Assembly: GCA_964616465.1 (NCBI GenBank)
Contig: CAZTTO010000001.1
Span: 248,001-312,000, forward strand
Length of the DNA stretch: 64,000 nucleotides
Direction: 5' to 3'
Source of the DNA: JAFLBI01 sp964616465
GTDB lineage: Bacteria; Bacteroidota; Bacteroidia; Chitinophagales; Chitinophagaceae
Shown: piece after piece, positions 54,191-61,678 of the stretch
Position numbering within the stretch: position 1 is the first letter of the stretch
Layout of the letters: each line of letters opens with the position of its first letter
Notes under the pieces: generated by a model
Databases searched by the model: none
What the model was told of the DNA's origin: nothing
Seen by the model: the letters and a program-made list of their open reading frames with translations, nothing else
Program-made: the position numbers and the translations under genes

Positions 54191-54895
54191 CTAGTGAGCA
54201 AAAACGCGTTGCTCCTGTAGGGTATCGCTTTCTATGACCCCATCTCTCAAACGCACTACTCTTTTAGCATAAGCCGCAATATCTTCCTCATGTGTAACCA
54301 AGATAACCGTATTTCCGGCAGCTTGAATTTGACCGAAAATTTCCATTACCTCTTTTGAAGTTTTTGTATCTAAGTTTCCTGTTGGCTCATCTGCAAGCAA
54401 AATAGATGGTCTATTCACCAGTGCACGCGCAATAGCCACACGCTGAATTTGTCCCCCACTAAGCTCATTTGATTTATGGTGGCTTCTTTCCGCTAAGCCT
54501 ACTTTACCTAAAGCCTCCAATGCCCTTTCCATTCTTTCTTTCTTACTGATCCCGGCATAAATCAATGGCAATGCAACATTCTCAGCTGCGCTTAATCGGG
54601 GCAATAAGTTAAATTGTTGGAATACAAATCCAATTTCCTTATTTCTGACTTCTGCCAATTCATCATCACTCATTTTTGAAACATCCTTACCATTCAATAC
54701 ATATTTACCGTCAGTAAGTGTGTCCAAACATCCAAGAATATTCATTAAAGTACTCTTTCCACTCCCTGAAGGCCCCATTAAAGCAACATATTCATTTTTA
54801 TGTATATCTAATGACAATCCTTTCAAAACAGGGATAGCCTGAGCCCCCATGTAATAGCTTTTTTGAATATTTTCTAAGTGAATGATGCCGCTCAT
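54191..54895 (-). CDS. MacB/LolD-type ABC transporter ATPase
   Basis: The 234-residue ATPase shows Walker A MGPSGSGKSTLMNILG, Q-loop FVFQQFNLLPRLSAAEN, signature LSGGQIQRVAIARALV, Walker B ILLADEPTGNLD and switch VTHEEDIAAYAKR. The phrase FQQFNLLPRL is typical of MacB-type exporters; it works with a FtsX-like permease not found in the window. It lies six bases after gatC on the same strand. It is distinct from the LolD-like ATPase at 52886. Confidence 0.9.
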   Translation of the reverse strand: MSGIIHLENIQKSYYMGAQAIPVLKGLSLDIHKNEYVALMGPSGSGKSTLMNILGCLDTLTDGKYVLNGKDVSKMSDDELAEVRNKEIGFVFQQFNLLPRLSAAENVALPLIYAGISKKERMERALEALGKVGLAERSHHKSNELSGGQIQRVAIARALVNRPSILLADEPTGNLDTKTSKEVMEIFGQIQAAGNTVILVTHEEDIAAYAKRVVRLRDGVIESDTLQEQRVFAH

Positions 54896-54900
54896 AACTG

Positions 54901-55194
54901 TTATTTTCTGATGACTTTTGGAACTTGAAAAAATGAACCGTCCGAAACTGGTGCCTGATTTACCACTTCTTTTTTATTTAAAGTTGGCTGAAGCTCGTCT
55001 GCTCTAAGCCTTTGCTGCTGTTCTTCAACCAAATGAGTTAATGGCTCCACACCAGTTGTATCTAACTCTTGCAAGCGCTCTACCATTGTAAACATGGCAT
55101 GCATATGTTGCAACAATTGCTCCTCCTCATGCTCAGATATCTCAATCTGCGCTAGCTTAGCCAATTTGTGCAATTCTTGGGAAGTTACTTGCAT
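54901..55194 (-). CDS. gatC: Aspartyl/glutamyl-tRNA amidotransferase subunit C
   Basis: The 97-residue subunit begins VTSQELHKLAKLAQIEISEHE and ends with the phrase DGSFFQVPKVI, both typical of GatC. The middle (TTGVEPLTHLVEEQQ) fits. GatC holds GatA and GatB together for amidation of misacylated Glu-tRNA(Gln) or Asp-tRNA(Asn). gatA and gatB are not in the window. Confidence 0.92.
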   Translation of the reverse strand: MQVTSQELHKLAKLAQIEISEHEEEQLLQHMHAMFTMVERLQELDTTGVEPLTHLVEEQQQRLRADELQPTLNKKEVVNQAPVSDGSFFQVPKVIRK

Positions 55195-55279
55195 ATTCCA
55201 AAAGTAAATGAAACTATTAAGGTTTAAATCGAAATGGGTTAAAAGGCTTAAAAAAGTGAAATCTAGTAGGAATGAGTTA

Positions 55280-56407
55280 TCAACGGGAAATTTTCTGCCA
55301 TAAATGCGATTGAAAACCCATGTAAAAAGAAAGAAAACCCCAACTTATAGCAAGTTGCATCAAAGGAAAATAAACCAAATAACGAGCAATATTATTTAAA
55401 ATAGGTAACCGCAAATGAGCTACTTGAATAATAAATAAGAACATCCAAACTATTAAACCGAGCTGCATGAAATTGTTATTTTGCGTAAAACTATCTAACA
55501 CAAAAACAGCTATCCAAACTTGAATAAGTATTGGAAAAACTAACCATCTAGCAATCTTGCGCTGCCAAAAATGAAGGTTCAAGCGAAATGAACCAAACGG
55601 AAACCACCCAATAAATGTTAGCAACTGAGCAGCGCCCCTTCCTATTCTAATTTTTCTTTGGAATTCCTGAAATAGATTCCCTGATGCAGCTTCTGTAGAT
55701 ATAGCTTCATGCACATACTTCAACTTACCTCCTTTTTGAATATGACTAATACTTTGAAACAAATCGTCTAATATAATCTGCTCTGGAAGAGGATTATAAT
55801 GAATTCGTTTCATGGCAATTAGCTCCCCTGTTGCTGCAAAAAGACAGTTATTACTTTGCTCTTGCAACTTAATTCGATGCTCATAATTCCAATAAATAGA
55901 CTCGGCGCCAACCAGTGTTGGTTTATCCTTAACTAGCTTTCTTCCAAACACCATTGTAACGGTTGCATGCTCTAAAATTGCGTCTACCATTTTTCTCACC
56001 ACACTCGCTTCTATACGAATGTTTGCATCTAAAAAAAATATCATTTCTGAACTAGATAGTGCAACAGCCTTATTCAAGGCTTGAGCCTTTCCTTTTCTTT
56101 CTAATGAGTGCAGCACTTGAACATTTTCTGGAAGATTAGTTTTAAAGTTCTCAGGAATTGACCCGTCAATCACTAAAGTAATATGTATAAGATTAGGTGG
56201 ATAGTTTTGATCAAGACAGTCTTTAACTAATAGATTTAGGTTTTGAAAGTCTAGATAAGCAGGAATAATCAGGTTAACTGATGGAAGTGGGAGGTTGCTT
56301 TTTATTTCTATTGCTTCCCTTTCATTTGTAGATACGGGAAAGCAGCAGGAGTAAAGCTTGTATATCCAAAGCCCAACTAAAAACACTAAAATTGTGAACC
56401 ACAACAT
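55280..56407 (-). CDS. Membrane family 2 glycosyltransferase
   Basis: The protein has 375 residues from the ATG at 56407 (a TTG three codons upstream is open). An N-terminal helix is followed by a GT-A domain: PSVNLIIPAYLDFQNL, ITLVIDGS, a KAQALNKAVALSSSEMIFFLD stretch with the acidic site in FLDANI, and the QxxRW-like QRKIRIGRG region. Three to four C-terminal helices follow. It is similar to hyaluronan/poly-GlcNAc synthase-like enzymes that polymerise or add surface sugars. The substrate is unknown. Confidence 0.85.
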   Translation of the reverse strand: MLWFTILVFLVGLWIYKLYSCCFPVSTNEREAIEIKSNLPLPSVNLIIPAYLDFQNLNLLVKDCLDQNYPPNLIHITLVIDGSIPENFKTNLPENVQVLHSLERKGKAQALNKAVALSSSEMIFFLDANIRIEASVVRKMVDAILEHATVTMVFGRKLVKDKPTLVGAESIYWNYEHRIKLQEQSNNCLFAATGELIAMKRIHYNPLPEQIILDDLFQSISHIQKGGKLKYVHEAISTEAASGNLFQEFQRKIRIGRGAAQLLTFIGWFPFGSFRLNLHFWQRKIARWLVFPILIQVWIAVFVLDSFTQNNNFMQLGLIVWMFLFIIQVAHLRLPILNNIARYLVYFPLMQLAISWGFLSFYMGFQSHLWQKISR

Positions 56408-56540
56408 GTTACGCAAATGTACCTTTTTCGTTTTTGGTAAAATGATTAATCTATTCTAACCGAACATAGGATTTAAGGAAAATTTTAAGATAGTCACTAT
56501 GCACATTGTGTTAATAATTTAGTAATATTACACATGTGAA

Positions 56541-56675
56541 ATGTTTAACTTCACAAGCAAGTTCTTTAAACCACGTCAACAAATCCCCCGTAATATGTTG
56601 GTTGTATCCTTACTGGCCGTGTATCTGCTGTGCCTGTTTTGGGCTTACAAAGGTGCTGCTGCCATTGATGAATGA
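56541..56675 (+). CDS. 44-residue single-pass membrane protein
   Basis: The frame from ATG 56541 to TGA 56673-56675 encodes a basic N-terminus (about residues 1-18, with KFFKPRQQIPR), one hydrophobic helix (NMLVVSLLAVYLLCLFWAY) and a short tail GAAAIDE. A strong terminator follows 27 bp later and precedes the esterase gene, which argues for a separate transcript. An overlapping frame in another phase looks less like protein. No family is recognised; a bias toward a positive-inside helix supports a real small inner-membrane protein. Confidence 0.5.
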   Translation: MFNFTSKFFKPRQQIPRNMLVVSLLAVYLLCLFWAYKGAAAIDE

Positions 56676-56702
56676 AATGCTTGGCTTAAATCCAATGCCC
56701 CC

Positions 56703-56727
56703 AAAGTGCAGTAAACAACTGCACTTT
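56703..56727 (+). terminator. Terminator upstream of esterase gene
   Basis: The 9-bp perfect stem AAAGTGCAG/CTGCACTTT with a 7-nt loop is followed by four more T on the plus strand. It ends the transcript of the 44-residue protein gene, since the esterase start is 21 bp further. Confidence 0.82.
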
Positions 56728-56747
56728 TTTTATGCTATTTTCGGAGT

Positions 56748-57572
56748 ATGAAAAAGTTAACTACTACTTTTTGTTTTCTATTTGTAATCGTCTCATTGTT
56801 TGCCGCAAGGGTTGATTCTCTTCAAGTATACAGTGTTTCTATGAAGAAGCATGTTCCTGTTGTGGTAGTAATGCCTACTGAAGGAATTGCAGCTGATAAA
56901 AAAGTTCCTGCGCTATACTTACTTCACGGTGCTTTTGGAAAGTATAATAACTGGATCATAAAAGTTCCCGCAATTAAACAATTGGCAGACAAATATGGAA
57001 TGATGATTGTTTGTCCCGATGGAGGCCATACAAGTTGGTATTTTGATAGCCCAATTGATAGTACTTATCGCTATGAGACTTTTATAACTAAAGAACTTAT
57101 TGCTTACATAGATACCAACTATCCAACGATTGCTAATAGAAATGGCAGAGCCATTACAGGATTAAGTATGGGTGGACATGGAGGTATCTTTCTAACCTAT
57201 CGTCACCCAAATTTATTCAGTGCTTGCGGAAGTACTAGCGGAGCATTACATGTAAGTGTCATTACAAGAGGATACGATGTTGAAAAAAGACTGGGCGACC
57301 CTGCTGCAAATTCTAGCTATTGGAAAGACTGGAGTGTTTTGAATATTATTGAAAACAAACCAATAGAAACTTTCAAAATTATCATCGACTGTGGAACGGA
57401 AGATCGCGTGCTACCCATGAATAGAGCTGTGCATGAAAAAATGTTACAACTAAAAATTCCGCATGAATATATAGAGCGACCAGGCGGACATGACTTCAAC
57501 TATTGGGCAGAATCAATTCATCACCAAGCACTTTTCTTTTACAGGCATTTTCAATCGGTAGCTGGTTCTTAA
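56748..57572 (+). CDS. Secreted esterase (esterase D/Fae-like family)
   Basis: The 274-residue protein has a signal peptide (LTTTFCFLFVIVSLFAAR). Its alpha/beta-hydrolase domain has the motifs ALYLLHGAFGKYNNW, MMIVCPDGGHTSWYFDSP and the nucleophile Ser in GLSMGGHGG; Asp is in IDCGTEDRVL and His in GGHDFNYW. The family covers S-formylglutathione hydrolase-like and feruloyl-type esterases; exported forms in Bacteroidota often cut acyl or acetyl esters. It shares its last four bases with the selD stop on the other strand. Confidence 0.88.
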   Translation: MKKLTTTFCFLFVIVSLFAARVDSLQVYSVSMKKHVPVVVVMPTEGIAADKKVPALYLLHGAFGKYNNWIIKVPAIKQLADKYGMMIVCPDGGHTSWYFDSPIDSTYRYETFITKELIAYIDTNYPTIANRNGRAITGLSMGGHGGIFLTYRHPNLFSACGSTSGALHVSVITRGYDVEKRLGDPAANSSYWKDWSVLNIIENKPIETFKIIIDCGTEDRVLPMNRAVHEKMLQLKIPHEYIERPGGHDFNYWAESIHHQALFFYRHFQSVAGS

Positions 57573-58624
57573 GCTTGAACTAAAATACCTTTTTCCTCTT
57601 GTTGAATGATCCTTCCAATGGGAGCTAATTCATGATGTTGATATTCTTTACAGATTGAATAAAATGTTTCTACTTCATTAGGATCAACTGCAATTAATAG
57701 TCCTCCATTTGTTTGAGGATCAGGCAAAATTTGAAATGCTTCCATCATTGGAACGCCCTGTTGAATTTGAATTGAACTTGAATAGGCATTCCAATTTCTA
57801 TACGTAGCATCGGGAACTATTTGTTGCTGCATATATATTTTAGCTTCCTCAAGAATAGGCAAGCTTGTATAGTTAAGTACAGCCGTAAGACCACTGCCTT
57901 GAGCCATCTCTAAAACATGTCCTGCCAAACCAAAGCCAGTAACATCAGTCATGGCATGAACTCCATCCAATTGTCCTAATGCGCCACCTAACGAATTCAA
58001 TTTTATTAACTGATTATTCAACACCTCATGATGCGATTCATGTAATAATCCTCGCTTAGCAGCGGTTGTCATAATACCAACACCCAAAGGCTTAGTCAGA
58101 AAAAGTAGATCTCCCTCTTTGGCAGTTGAGTTCTTCTTGATAAACTGATCTTTAGATTCGCCAGTTACATGTAATCCAAAAAAAGGTTCTGGAGATTCAA
58201 TGCTATGTCCGCCTGCAAGAGGTATTCCAGCCAAGTCACAAATACTCCTAGCGCCCTTTATAACTTCTCCCGCAATAGCGGGCGGCAATTTTTCAATTGG
58301 CCAACCTAAAACAGCTGTAGCAAGTAATGGTCTTCCTCCCATTGCATAAACATCACTCAATGCATTTGCTGCTGCAACTTGACCATATATGAAAGGGTCG
58401 TCAACTATGGGAGTAAAAAAGTCAACCGTACTAATCAATACTCGATCACCGTCTAACCGATATACAGCTGCATCATCGTTTAAATCAAATCCAACCAATA
58501 AACGTACGTCATGTTGTGCAGGTGATTCCGCTAAAATTTCTTTGAGAACTTGTGGACTAATTTTACAACCACATCCTGCTCCGTGAGCAAACTGTGTGAG
58601 TCTTATTAGATCTTGTTGCGACAT
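57569..58624 (-). CDS. selD: Selenide, water dikinase
   Basis: The protein has 351 residues from the ATG at 58624 (a TTG eight codons upstream is rejected as it overlaps mnmH). SelD makes selenophosphate from selenide and ATP. The catalytic pair is Cys18 and Lys21 in HGAGCGCKISP; the active position is Cys here, not selenocysteine. Further blocks are VGFDLNDDAAVY, STVDFFTPIVDDP, AGGHSIESPEP and ALSDVYAMGG. The gene follows mnmH by two bases, so the two are co-transcribed. selA, selB and a selenocysteine tRNA are not in the window, so 2-selenouridine is the visible use of selenophosphate. Confidence 0.96.
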   Translation of the reverse strand: MSQQDLIRLTQFAHGAGCGCKISPQVLKEILAESPAQHDVRLLVGFDLNDDAAVYRLDGDRVLISTVDFFTPIVDDPFIYGQVAAANALSDVYAMGGRPLLATAVLGWPIEKLPPAIAGEVIKGARSICDLAGIPLAGGHSIESPEPFFGLHVTGESKDQFIKKNSTAKEGDLLFLTKPLGVGIMTTAAKRGLLHESHHEVLNNQLIKLNSLGGALGQLDGVHAMTDVTGFGLAGHVLEMAQGSGLTAVLNYTSLPILEEAKIYMQQQIVPDATYRNWNAYSSSIQIQQGVPMMEAFQILPDPQTNGGLLIAVDPNEVETFYSICKEYQHHELAPIGRIIQQEEKGILVQA

Positions 58625-58626
58625 AA

Positions 58627-59676
58627 CTATATATTTTTCTGAACCCAATCAATTAAATATGCTGCTCTACTACTATAAGGAATTTCATCAACCCGAATTT
58701 CATACGTTGAAGAAACTCCATCTTTACTACTTCTATCATAAAAACGGTCGTAGTAGGATAACAAAATATGAAAAGCCGACTTTACTTGATTTTCTAAAAG
58801 AAAATTCACAACTTCTTTGGTGTACAATCCTCCTAATCTTTTTCTAATTCGCAACACTGCATGAACCAGCGCTTCTTTCTCATAATAACCATATTCAGCA
58901 ACAACTTTTTCCAATCTTTCTTCAAAAGAGACATGCATGAATAGGTTTGGAGCAGATTTCATTTGTTGATAAATAGCCGATGGAATATTCAATTGACCAA
59001 TACGTTGGCTTTCACCTTCAACCCAAATCCACTTTTTATTACGAATGATACGGAGCTTTTCTGCATCATGTAATGCCAATGCTAATTTATTTTCAAACTG
59101 CTCTGCACTGTCTTGAGGCGGCAGCCCTAAATTACCAAATGCCGATCCCTTATGACCAGCGATTTGTTCTAGATCAACAATGACTTCACCTGCTTGAGCC
59201 AACTGTTGTAATAACTCTGTTTTACTACTCCCAGTGTATCCACCTAGTACAATAATTGGATACGACCGATGAAACTGTTGCAATACCCAGTTGCGAAATG
59301 ATTTATATCCACCATCAAGCTGATATACTTTCCAACCGTACAAAGCTAACAACCAACACATGGCTTCACTGCGCATTCCTCCGCGCCAACAATGAACCAA
59401 CAGCTCTTTATTATTAGGGAATAATTCCTCTGCTTGTAAAACAAAGGATTTCATTTTTGGACCAAAATAATCTAGCCCAACTTGAATTGCTTTTGAAGAA
59501 CTTTTTTGTTTATAAGTGAGCCCAATTTCATGTCTTTCTTCATTATTAAAAATAGGAAGTGAATACGCAGATGGAATATGTGCATGCGCATACTCATTGG
59601 GGCTTCTTACATCTATAACTGGCCAAATATCACTTTGCGCTATATAAGTCTCCCATGATACAGTTTGAAAGGACAT
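58627..59676 (-). CDS. mnmH: tRNA 2-selenouridine synthase
   Basis: The protein has 349 residues from the ATG at 59676. Residues about 1-125 are a rhodanese domain with Cys96 in LLVHCWRGGMRSE. A P-loop domain with Walker A GGYTGSSKT (145-153) follows, as in MnmH/SelU. The enzyme replaces sulfur by selenium in 2-thiouridine at the wobble position of tRNAs for Lys, Glu and Gln, using selenophosphate and a geranyl step. The neighbour selD supplies its substrate. It is 28 bp downstream of the MORN gene. Confidence 0.95.
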   Translation of the reverse strand: MSFQTVSWETYIAQSDIWPVIDVRSPNEYAHAHIPSAYSLPIFNNEERHEIGLTYKQKSSSKAIQVGLDYFGPKMKSFVLQAEELFPNNKELLVHCWRGGMRSEAMCWLLALYGWKVYQLDGGYKSFRNWVLQQFHRSYPIIVLGGYTGSSKTELLQQLAQAGEVIVDLEQIAGHKGSAFGNLGLPPQDSAEQFENKLALALHDAEKLRIIRNKKWIWVEGESQRIGQLNIPSAIYQQMKSAPNLFMHVSFEERLEKVVAEYGYYEKEALVHAVLRIRKRLGGLYTKEVVNFLLENQVKSAFHILLSYYDRFYDRSSKDGVSSTYEIRVDEIPYSSRAAYLIDWVQKNI

Positions 59677-59704
59677 ATACCAAATGTAGCATAGAAATGA
59701 ATAC

Positions 59705-60241
59705 TTAACGGCCATTAAATTCACTTAGCATTGTACGGACTTGTTGTTCTTCATCCGAATCAAGTCTTTTATTTTGCGTAAGCCGGTCGTTACTCCAAAT
59801 ACCTGCTTTTTTTATTTTGTCTGACTTTGAAAAAACTGCCCCAACCCCAACTCTAATATCCTCATCCCACCAACCAGCATAACGATCTCCATTTTTGAAA
59901 AAGTAAACACCTTTTCCAGCTCTTTTATTTGAACTAAACTCACCATGATATATTTCACCATTTGCAAAACGATAAATCCCAAGTCCCTCTTTTAATCCTT
60001 CCGACCATAACCCTTCATATTTATGGCCAGTTTCCCAAATACCCATTCCGAATCCACTTGCCTTTCCATTTTTTATTTCTCCTACATACTGAATTTTGGC
60101 CCCTTGTGGACTATTAAAAAATAAGATACCAGTTTGTCTTTCCTTAGATGCTAAAATTTGCAAAAGAGAATCACTGGTTTTTTTAAACTTCTCCAATTCA
60201 GACTCTGCTAATTCATTTTTCATTGCAAGCCAAGTGGCCAC
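59705..60241 (-). CDS. MORN-repeat protein, downstream part of an interrupted frame
   Basis: This 178-residue frame carries about four to five MORN repeats: the pattern Tyr-x-Gly-x2-x-x-Gly-x2-x-Gly-x-Gly occurs in YVGEIKNGKASGFG, YEGLWSEGLKEGLG, YHGEFSSNKRAGKG and YAGWWDEDIRVGVG. Before them is an acidic and Lys-rich coiled coil. Only weak starts exist: a GTG at 60241 or an ATG at 60223. It lies in the same frame as the upstream gene ending at 60278; only one TAA separates them, and the intervening codons read as normal protein. I therefore take both as parts of one former gene of about 309 residues. MORN repeats bind membranes or proteins; no clear role is known here. Confidence 0.8.
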   Translation of the reverse strand: MATWLAMKNELAESELEKFKKTSDSLLQILASKERQTGILFFNSPQGAKIQYVGEIKNGKASGFGMGIWETGHKYEGLWSEGLKEGLGIYRFANGEIYHGEFSSNKRAGKGVYFFKNGDRYAGWWDEDIRVGVGAVFSKSDKIKKAGIWSNDRLTQNKRLDSDEEQQVRTMLSEFNGR

Positions 60242-60277
60242 TTGCTCTAAAGAATCTTTTTCATTAGAAAATGTTTT

Positions 60278-60637
60278 TTAAAAGCTGCTATTATTATCTT
60301 GTTGCGATACAGTAATTTTATTTTTATCATTCTTTTGAAGAATCATACCTTGATTTGATGAGGAGTGATTTGTTTGAATCATTTTCAAGTTCTCTAATAA
60401 CATAACCAACATTGTATCATTAGCACCTTTTGCCAACTCTATCCATTTCCCATACATTAAAGTATCATACAAGGAATGAGAATAAACGTTTGAAGGCGCA
60501 TTCATTTCATTTAAGATAGCTTCCCTTACACTTCTGTTTGACTCATCAAAATTTGGATGATGCTTTAAATTCCAAACCCAAATAGAAAGCAATGCAATTA
60601 TTATTGTTAACAGTAAGTAACCAATATATTTTCTCAT
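60278..60637 (-). CDS. Membrane-anchored N-terminal part of the interrupted MORN gene
   Basis: The 119-residue frame starts at ATG 60637, five bases after the DUF2490 gene. Residues about 4-22 are a hydrophobic anchor (GYLLLTIIIALLSIWVW). The rest is polar and Asn/Ser-rich, ending in SQQDNNSSF and TAA (60278-60280). After the TAA the same frame continues as coding-like sequence for 12 codons and then enters the MORN segment. This is a nonsense substitution type of split (frame is not shifted). It might be a true pseudogene, two genes made from one, or a sequencing error. Confidence 0.7.
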   Translation of the reverse strand: MRKYIGYLLLTIIIALLSIWVWNLKHHPNFDESNRSVREAILNEMNAPSNVYSHSLYDTLMYGKWIELAKGANDTMLVMLLENLKMIQTNHSSSNQGMILQKNDKNKITVSQQDNNSSF

Positions 60638-60642
60638 AAACT

Positions 60643-61461
60643 TTAATCTGTGAATTGAACTTTAGTAGCATCAGCTTTTCCTAAGCCCTTCAATTGATCA
60701 ATAAACAACGTGAACATCACGCCTCTCCCTCTATCGAATTCAAACCCTGTTGCCCCCCTTGTTCTAATTCTATCAACATATCTCAATTCAACACGTGCAG
60801 TATTCCAAAAACGATACCCTACACCTGCATAAAAACGATTTTGATTGAATGTATTTAATACCACATTTTTTCCAAAGTTGATGCCAATCTCATTAGACAT
60901 CATTGCATACATGTTATTGTTCTCATAAAAATCCTTTCCTAAAAAAGTATAGCGAAGTCTATATCTTATCCTAAATCTATTTAAATAGCGCCATGAATCA
61001 GAAGTAGGATTTTCTTGCCAACGTAGTTCATATCTATATCTCCAAGTATGCATAAAACGGGGATTGCCCGGTTTAAAATGATGAAAATATTGAATGGTTG
61101 TTCTCCATTCTGAATAAGGAACTCGATCAAAGTCTTCTGGCTTTCCTAAATATTCATGTGTGCGCATATAACCAATAGGACTGATACTTAGTCTAGCATT
61201 AGGTGAAAACTGATAGTTAATCCATGGTCTGAAACTTATGCGAAGAGGTTCGGCAAAAGGATTATTGTTATCAAATCCAGATTTTCTCCTATATACCAAA
61301 TCAGCACCCCACCCCCACTGATCTTTTTTGTCAAGCTGATTTACCTCAATTTTAGACCAGAGAACTGTGTGTGGATAGACAATTTTTTGCGATTGCGATA
61401 GACCGATTTTTATTAAGAAAATACTACAAATTACACTGAAGACGGTATATTTTGAAACCAT
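60643..61461 (-). CDS. DUF2490-family outer-membrane barrel protein
   Basis: The 272-residue protein has a signal peptide (VFSVICSIFLIKIGLS) and many alternating aromatic strands, for example RISFRPWINYQFSP, WRYLNRFRIRYRLRY and NRFYAGVGYRFW, matching DUF2490 proteins, which are predicted outer-membrane beta barrels. The C-terminus is polar and lacks the terminal Phe. Function is unknown. It is first in the minus-strand run DUF2490, MORN halves, mnmH, selD, which has short gaps (5, 36, 28 and 2 bp). Confidence 0.82.
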   Translation of the reverse strand: MVSKYTVFSVICSIFLIKIGLSQSQKIVYPHTVLWSKIEVNQLDKKDQWGWGADLVYRRKSGFDNNNPFAEPLRISFRPWINYQFSPNARLSISPIGYMRTHEYLGKPEDFDRVPYSEWRTTIQYFHHFKPGNPRFMHTWRYRYELRWQENPTSDSWRYLNRFRIRYRLRYTFLGKDFYENNNMYAMMSNEIGINFGKNVVLNTFNQNRFYAGVGYRFWNTARVELRYVDRIRTRGATGFEFDRGRGVMFTLFIDQLKGLGKADATKVQFTD

Positions 61462-61678
61462 ATCCTCGAAATATCAAATATGGTGCCTGAAAAACTTAAA
61501 AAATAAAATTTAAAAAAATATCTACATAATGCAATCAAAACAAGTTCACTAGTCTACTTTAATACAAGTTAAAATTGAACAAGTCCTTGAGATTATCTAA
61601 TTGTTACTTTTTGAAGAAATCCCGTCACTTATTAATCATTGCTATTCAAATAAATAGATTTGTAAAGAATCTATAATT
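61462..61678. promoter_or_regulatory. Divergent gap with a -7 box for the pyruvate-kinase-like gene
   Basis: This 217-bp AT-rich gap holds no gene. TAGATTTG at 61655-61662 is a perfect Bacteroidota -7 box 17 bp before the ATG of the kinase-like gene. I see no -33 TTG at normal distance and no promoter for the other strand that I can defend. Confidence 0.4.

Noticed and set aside
56536..56751. 71-residue plus-strand frame
   Set aside because: It overlaps the terminator and the more protein-like 44-residue frame in another phase.
58562..58580. Selenocysteine codon in selD
   Set aside because: The active-site position is encoded as Cys (GCGCK), with no in-frame TGA.
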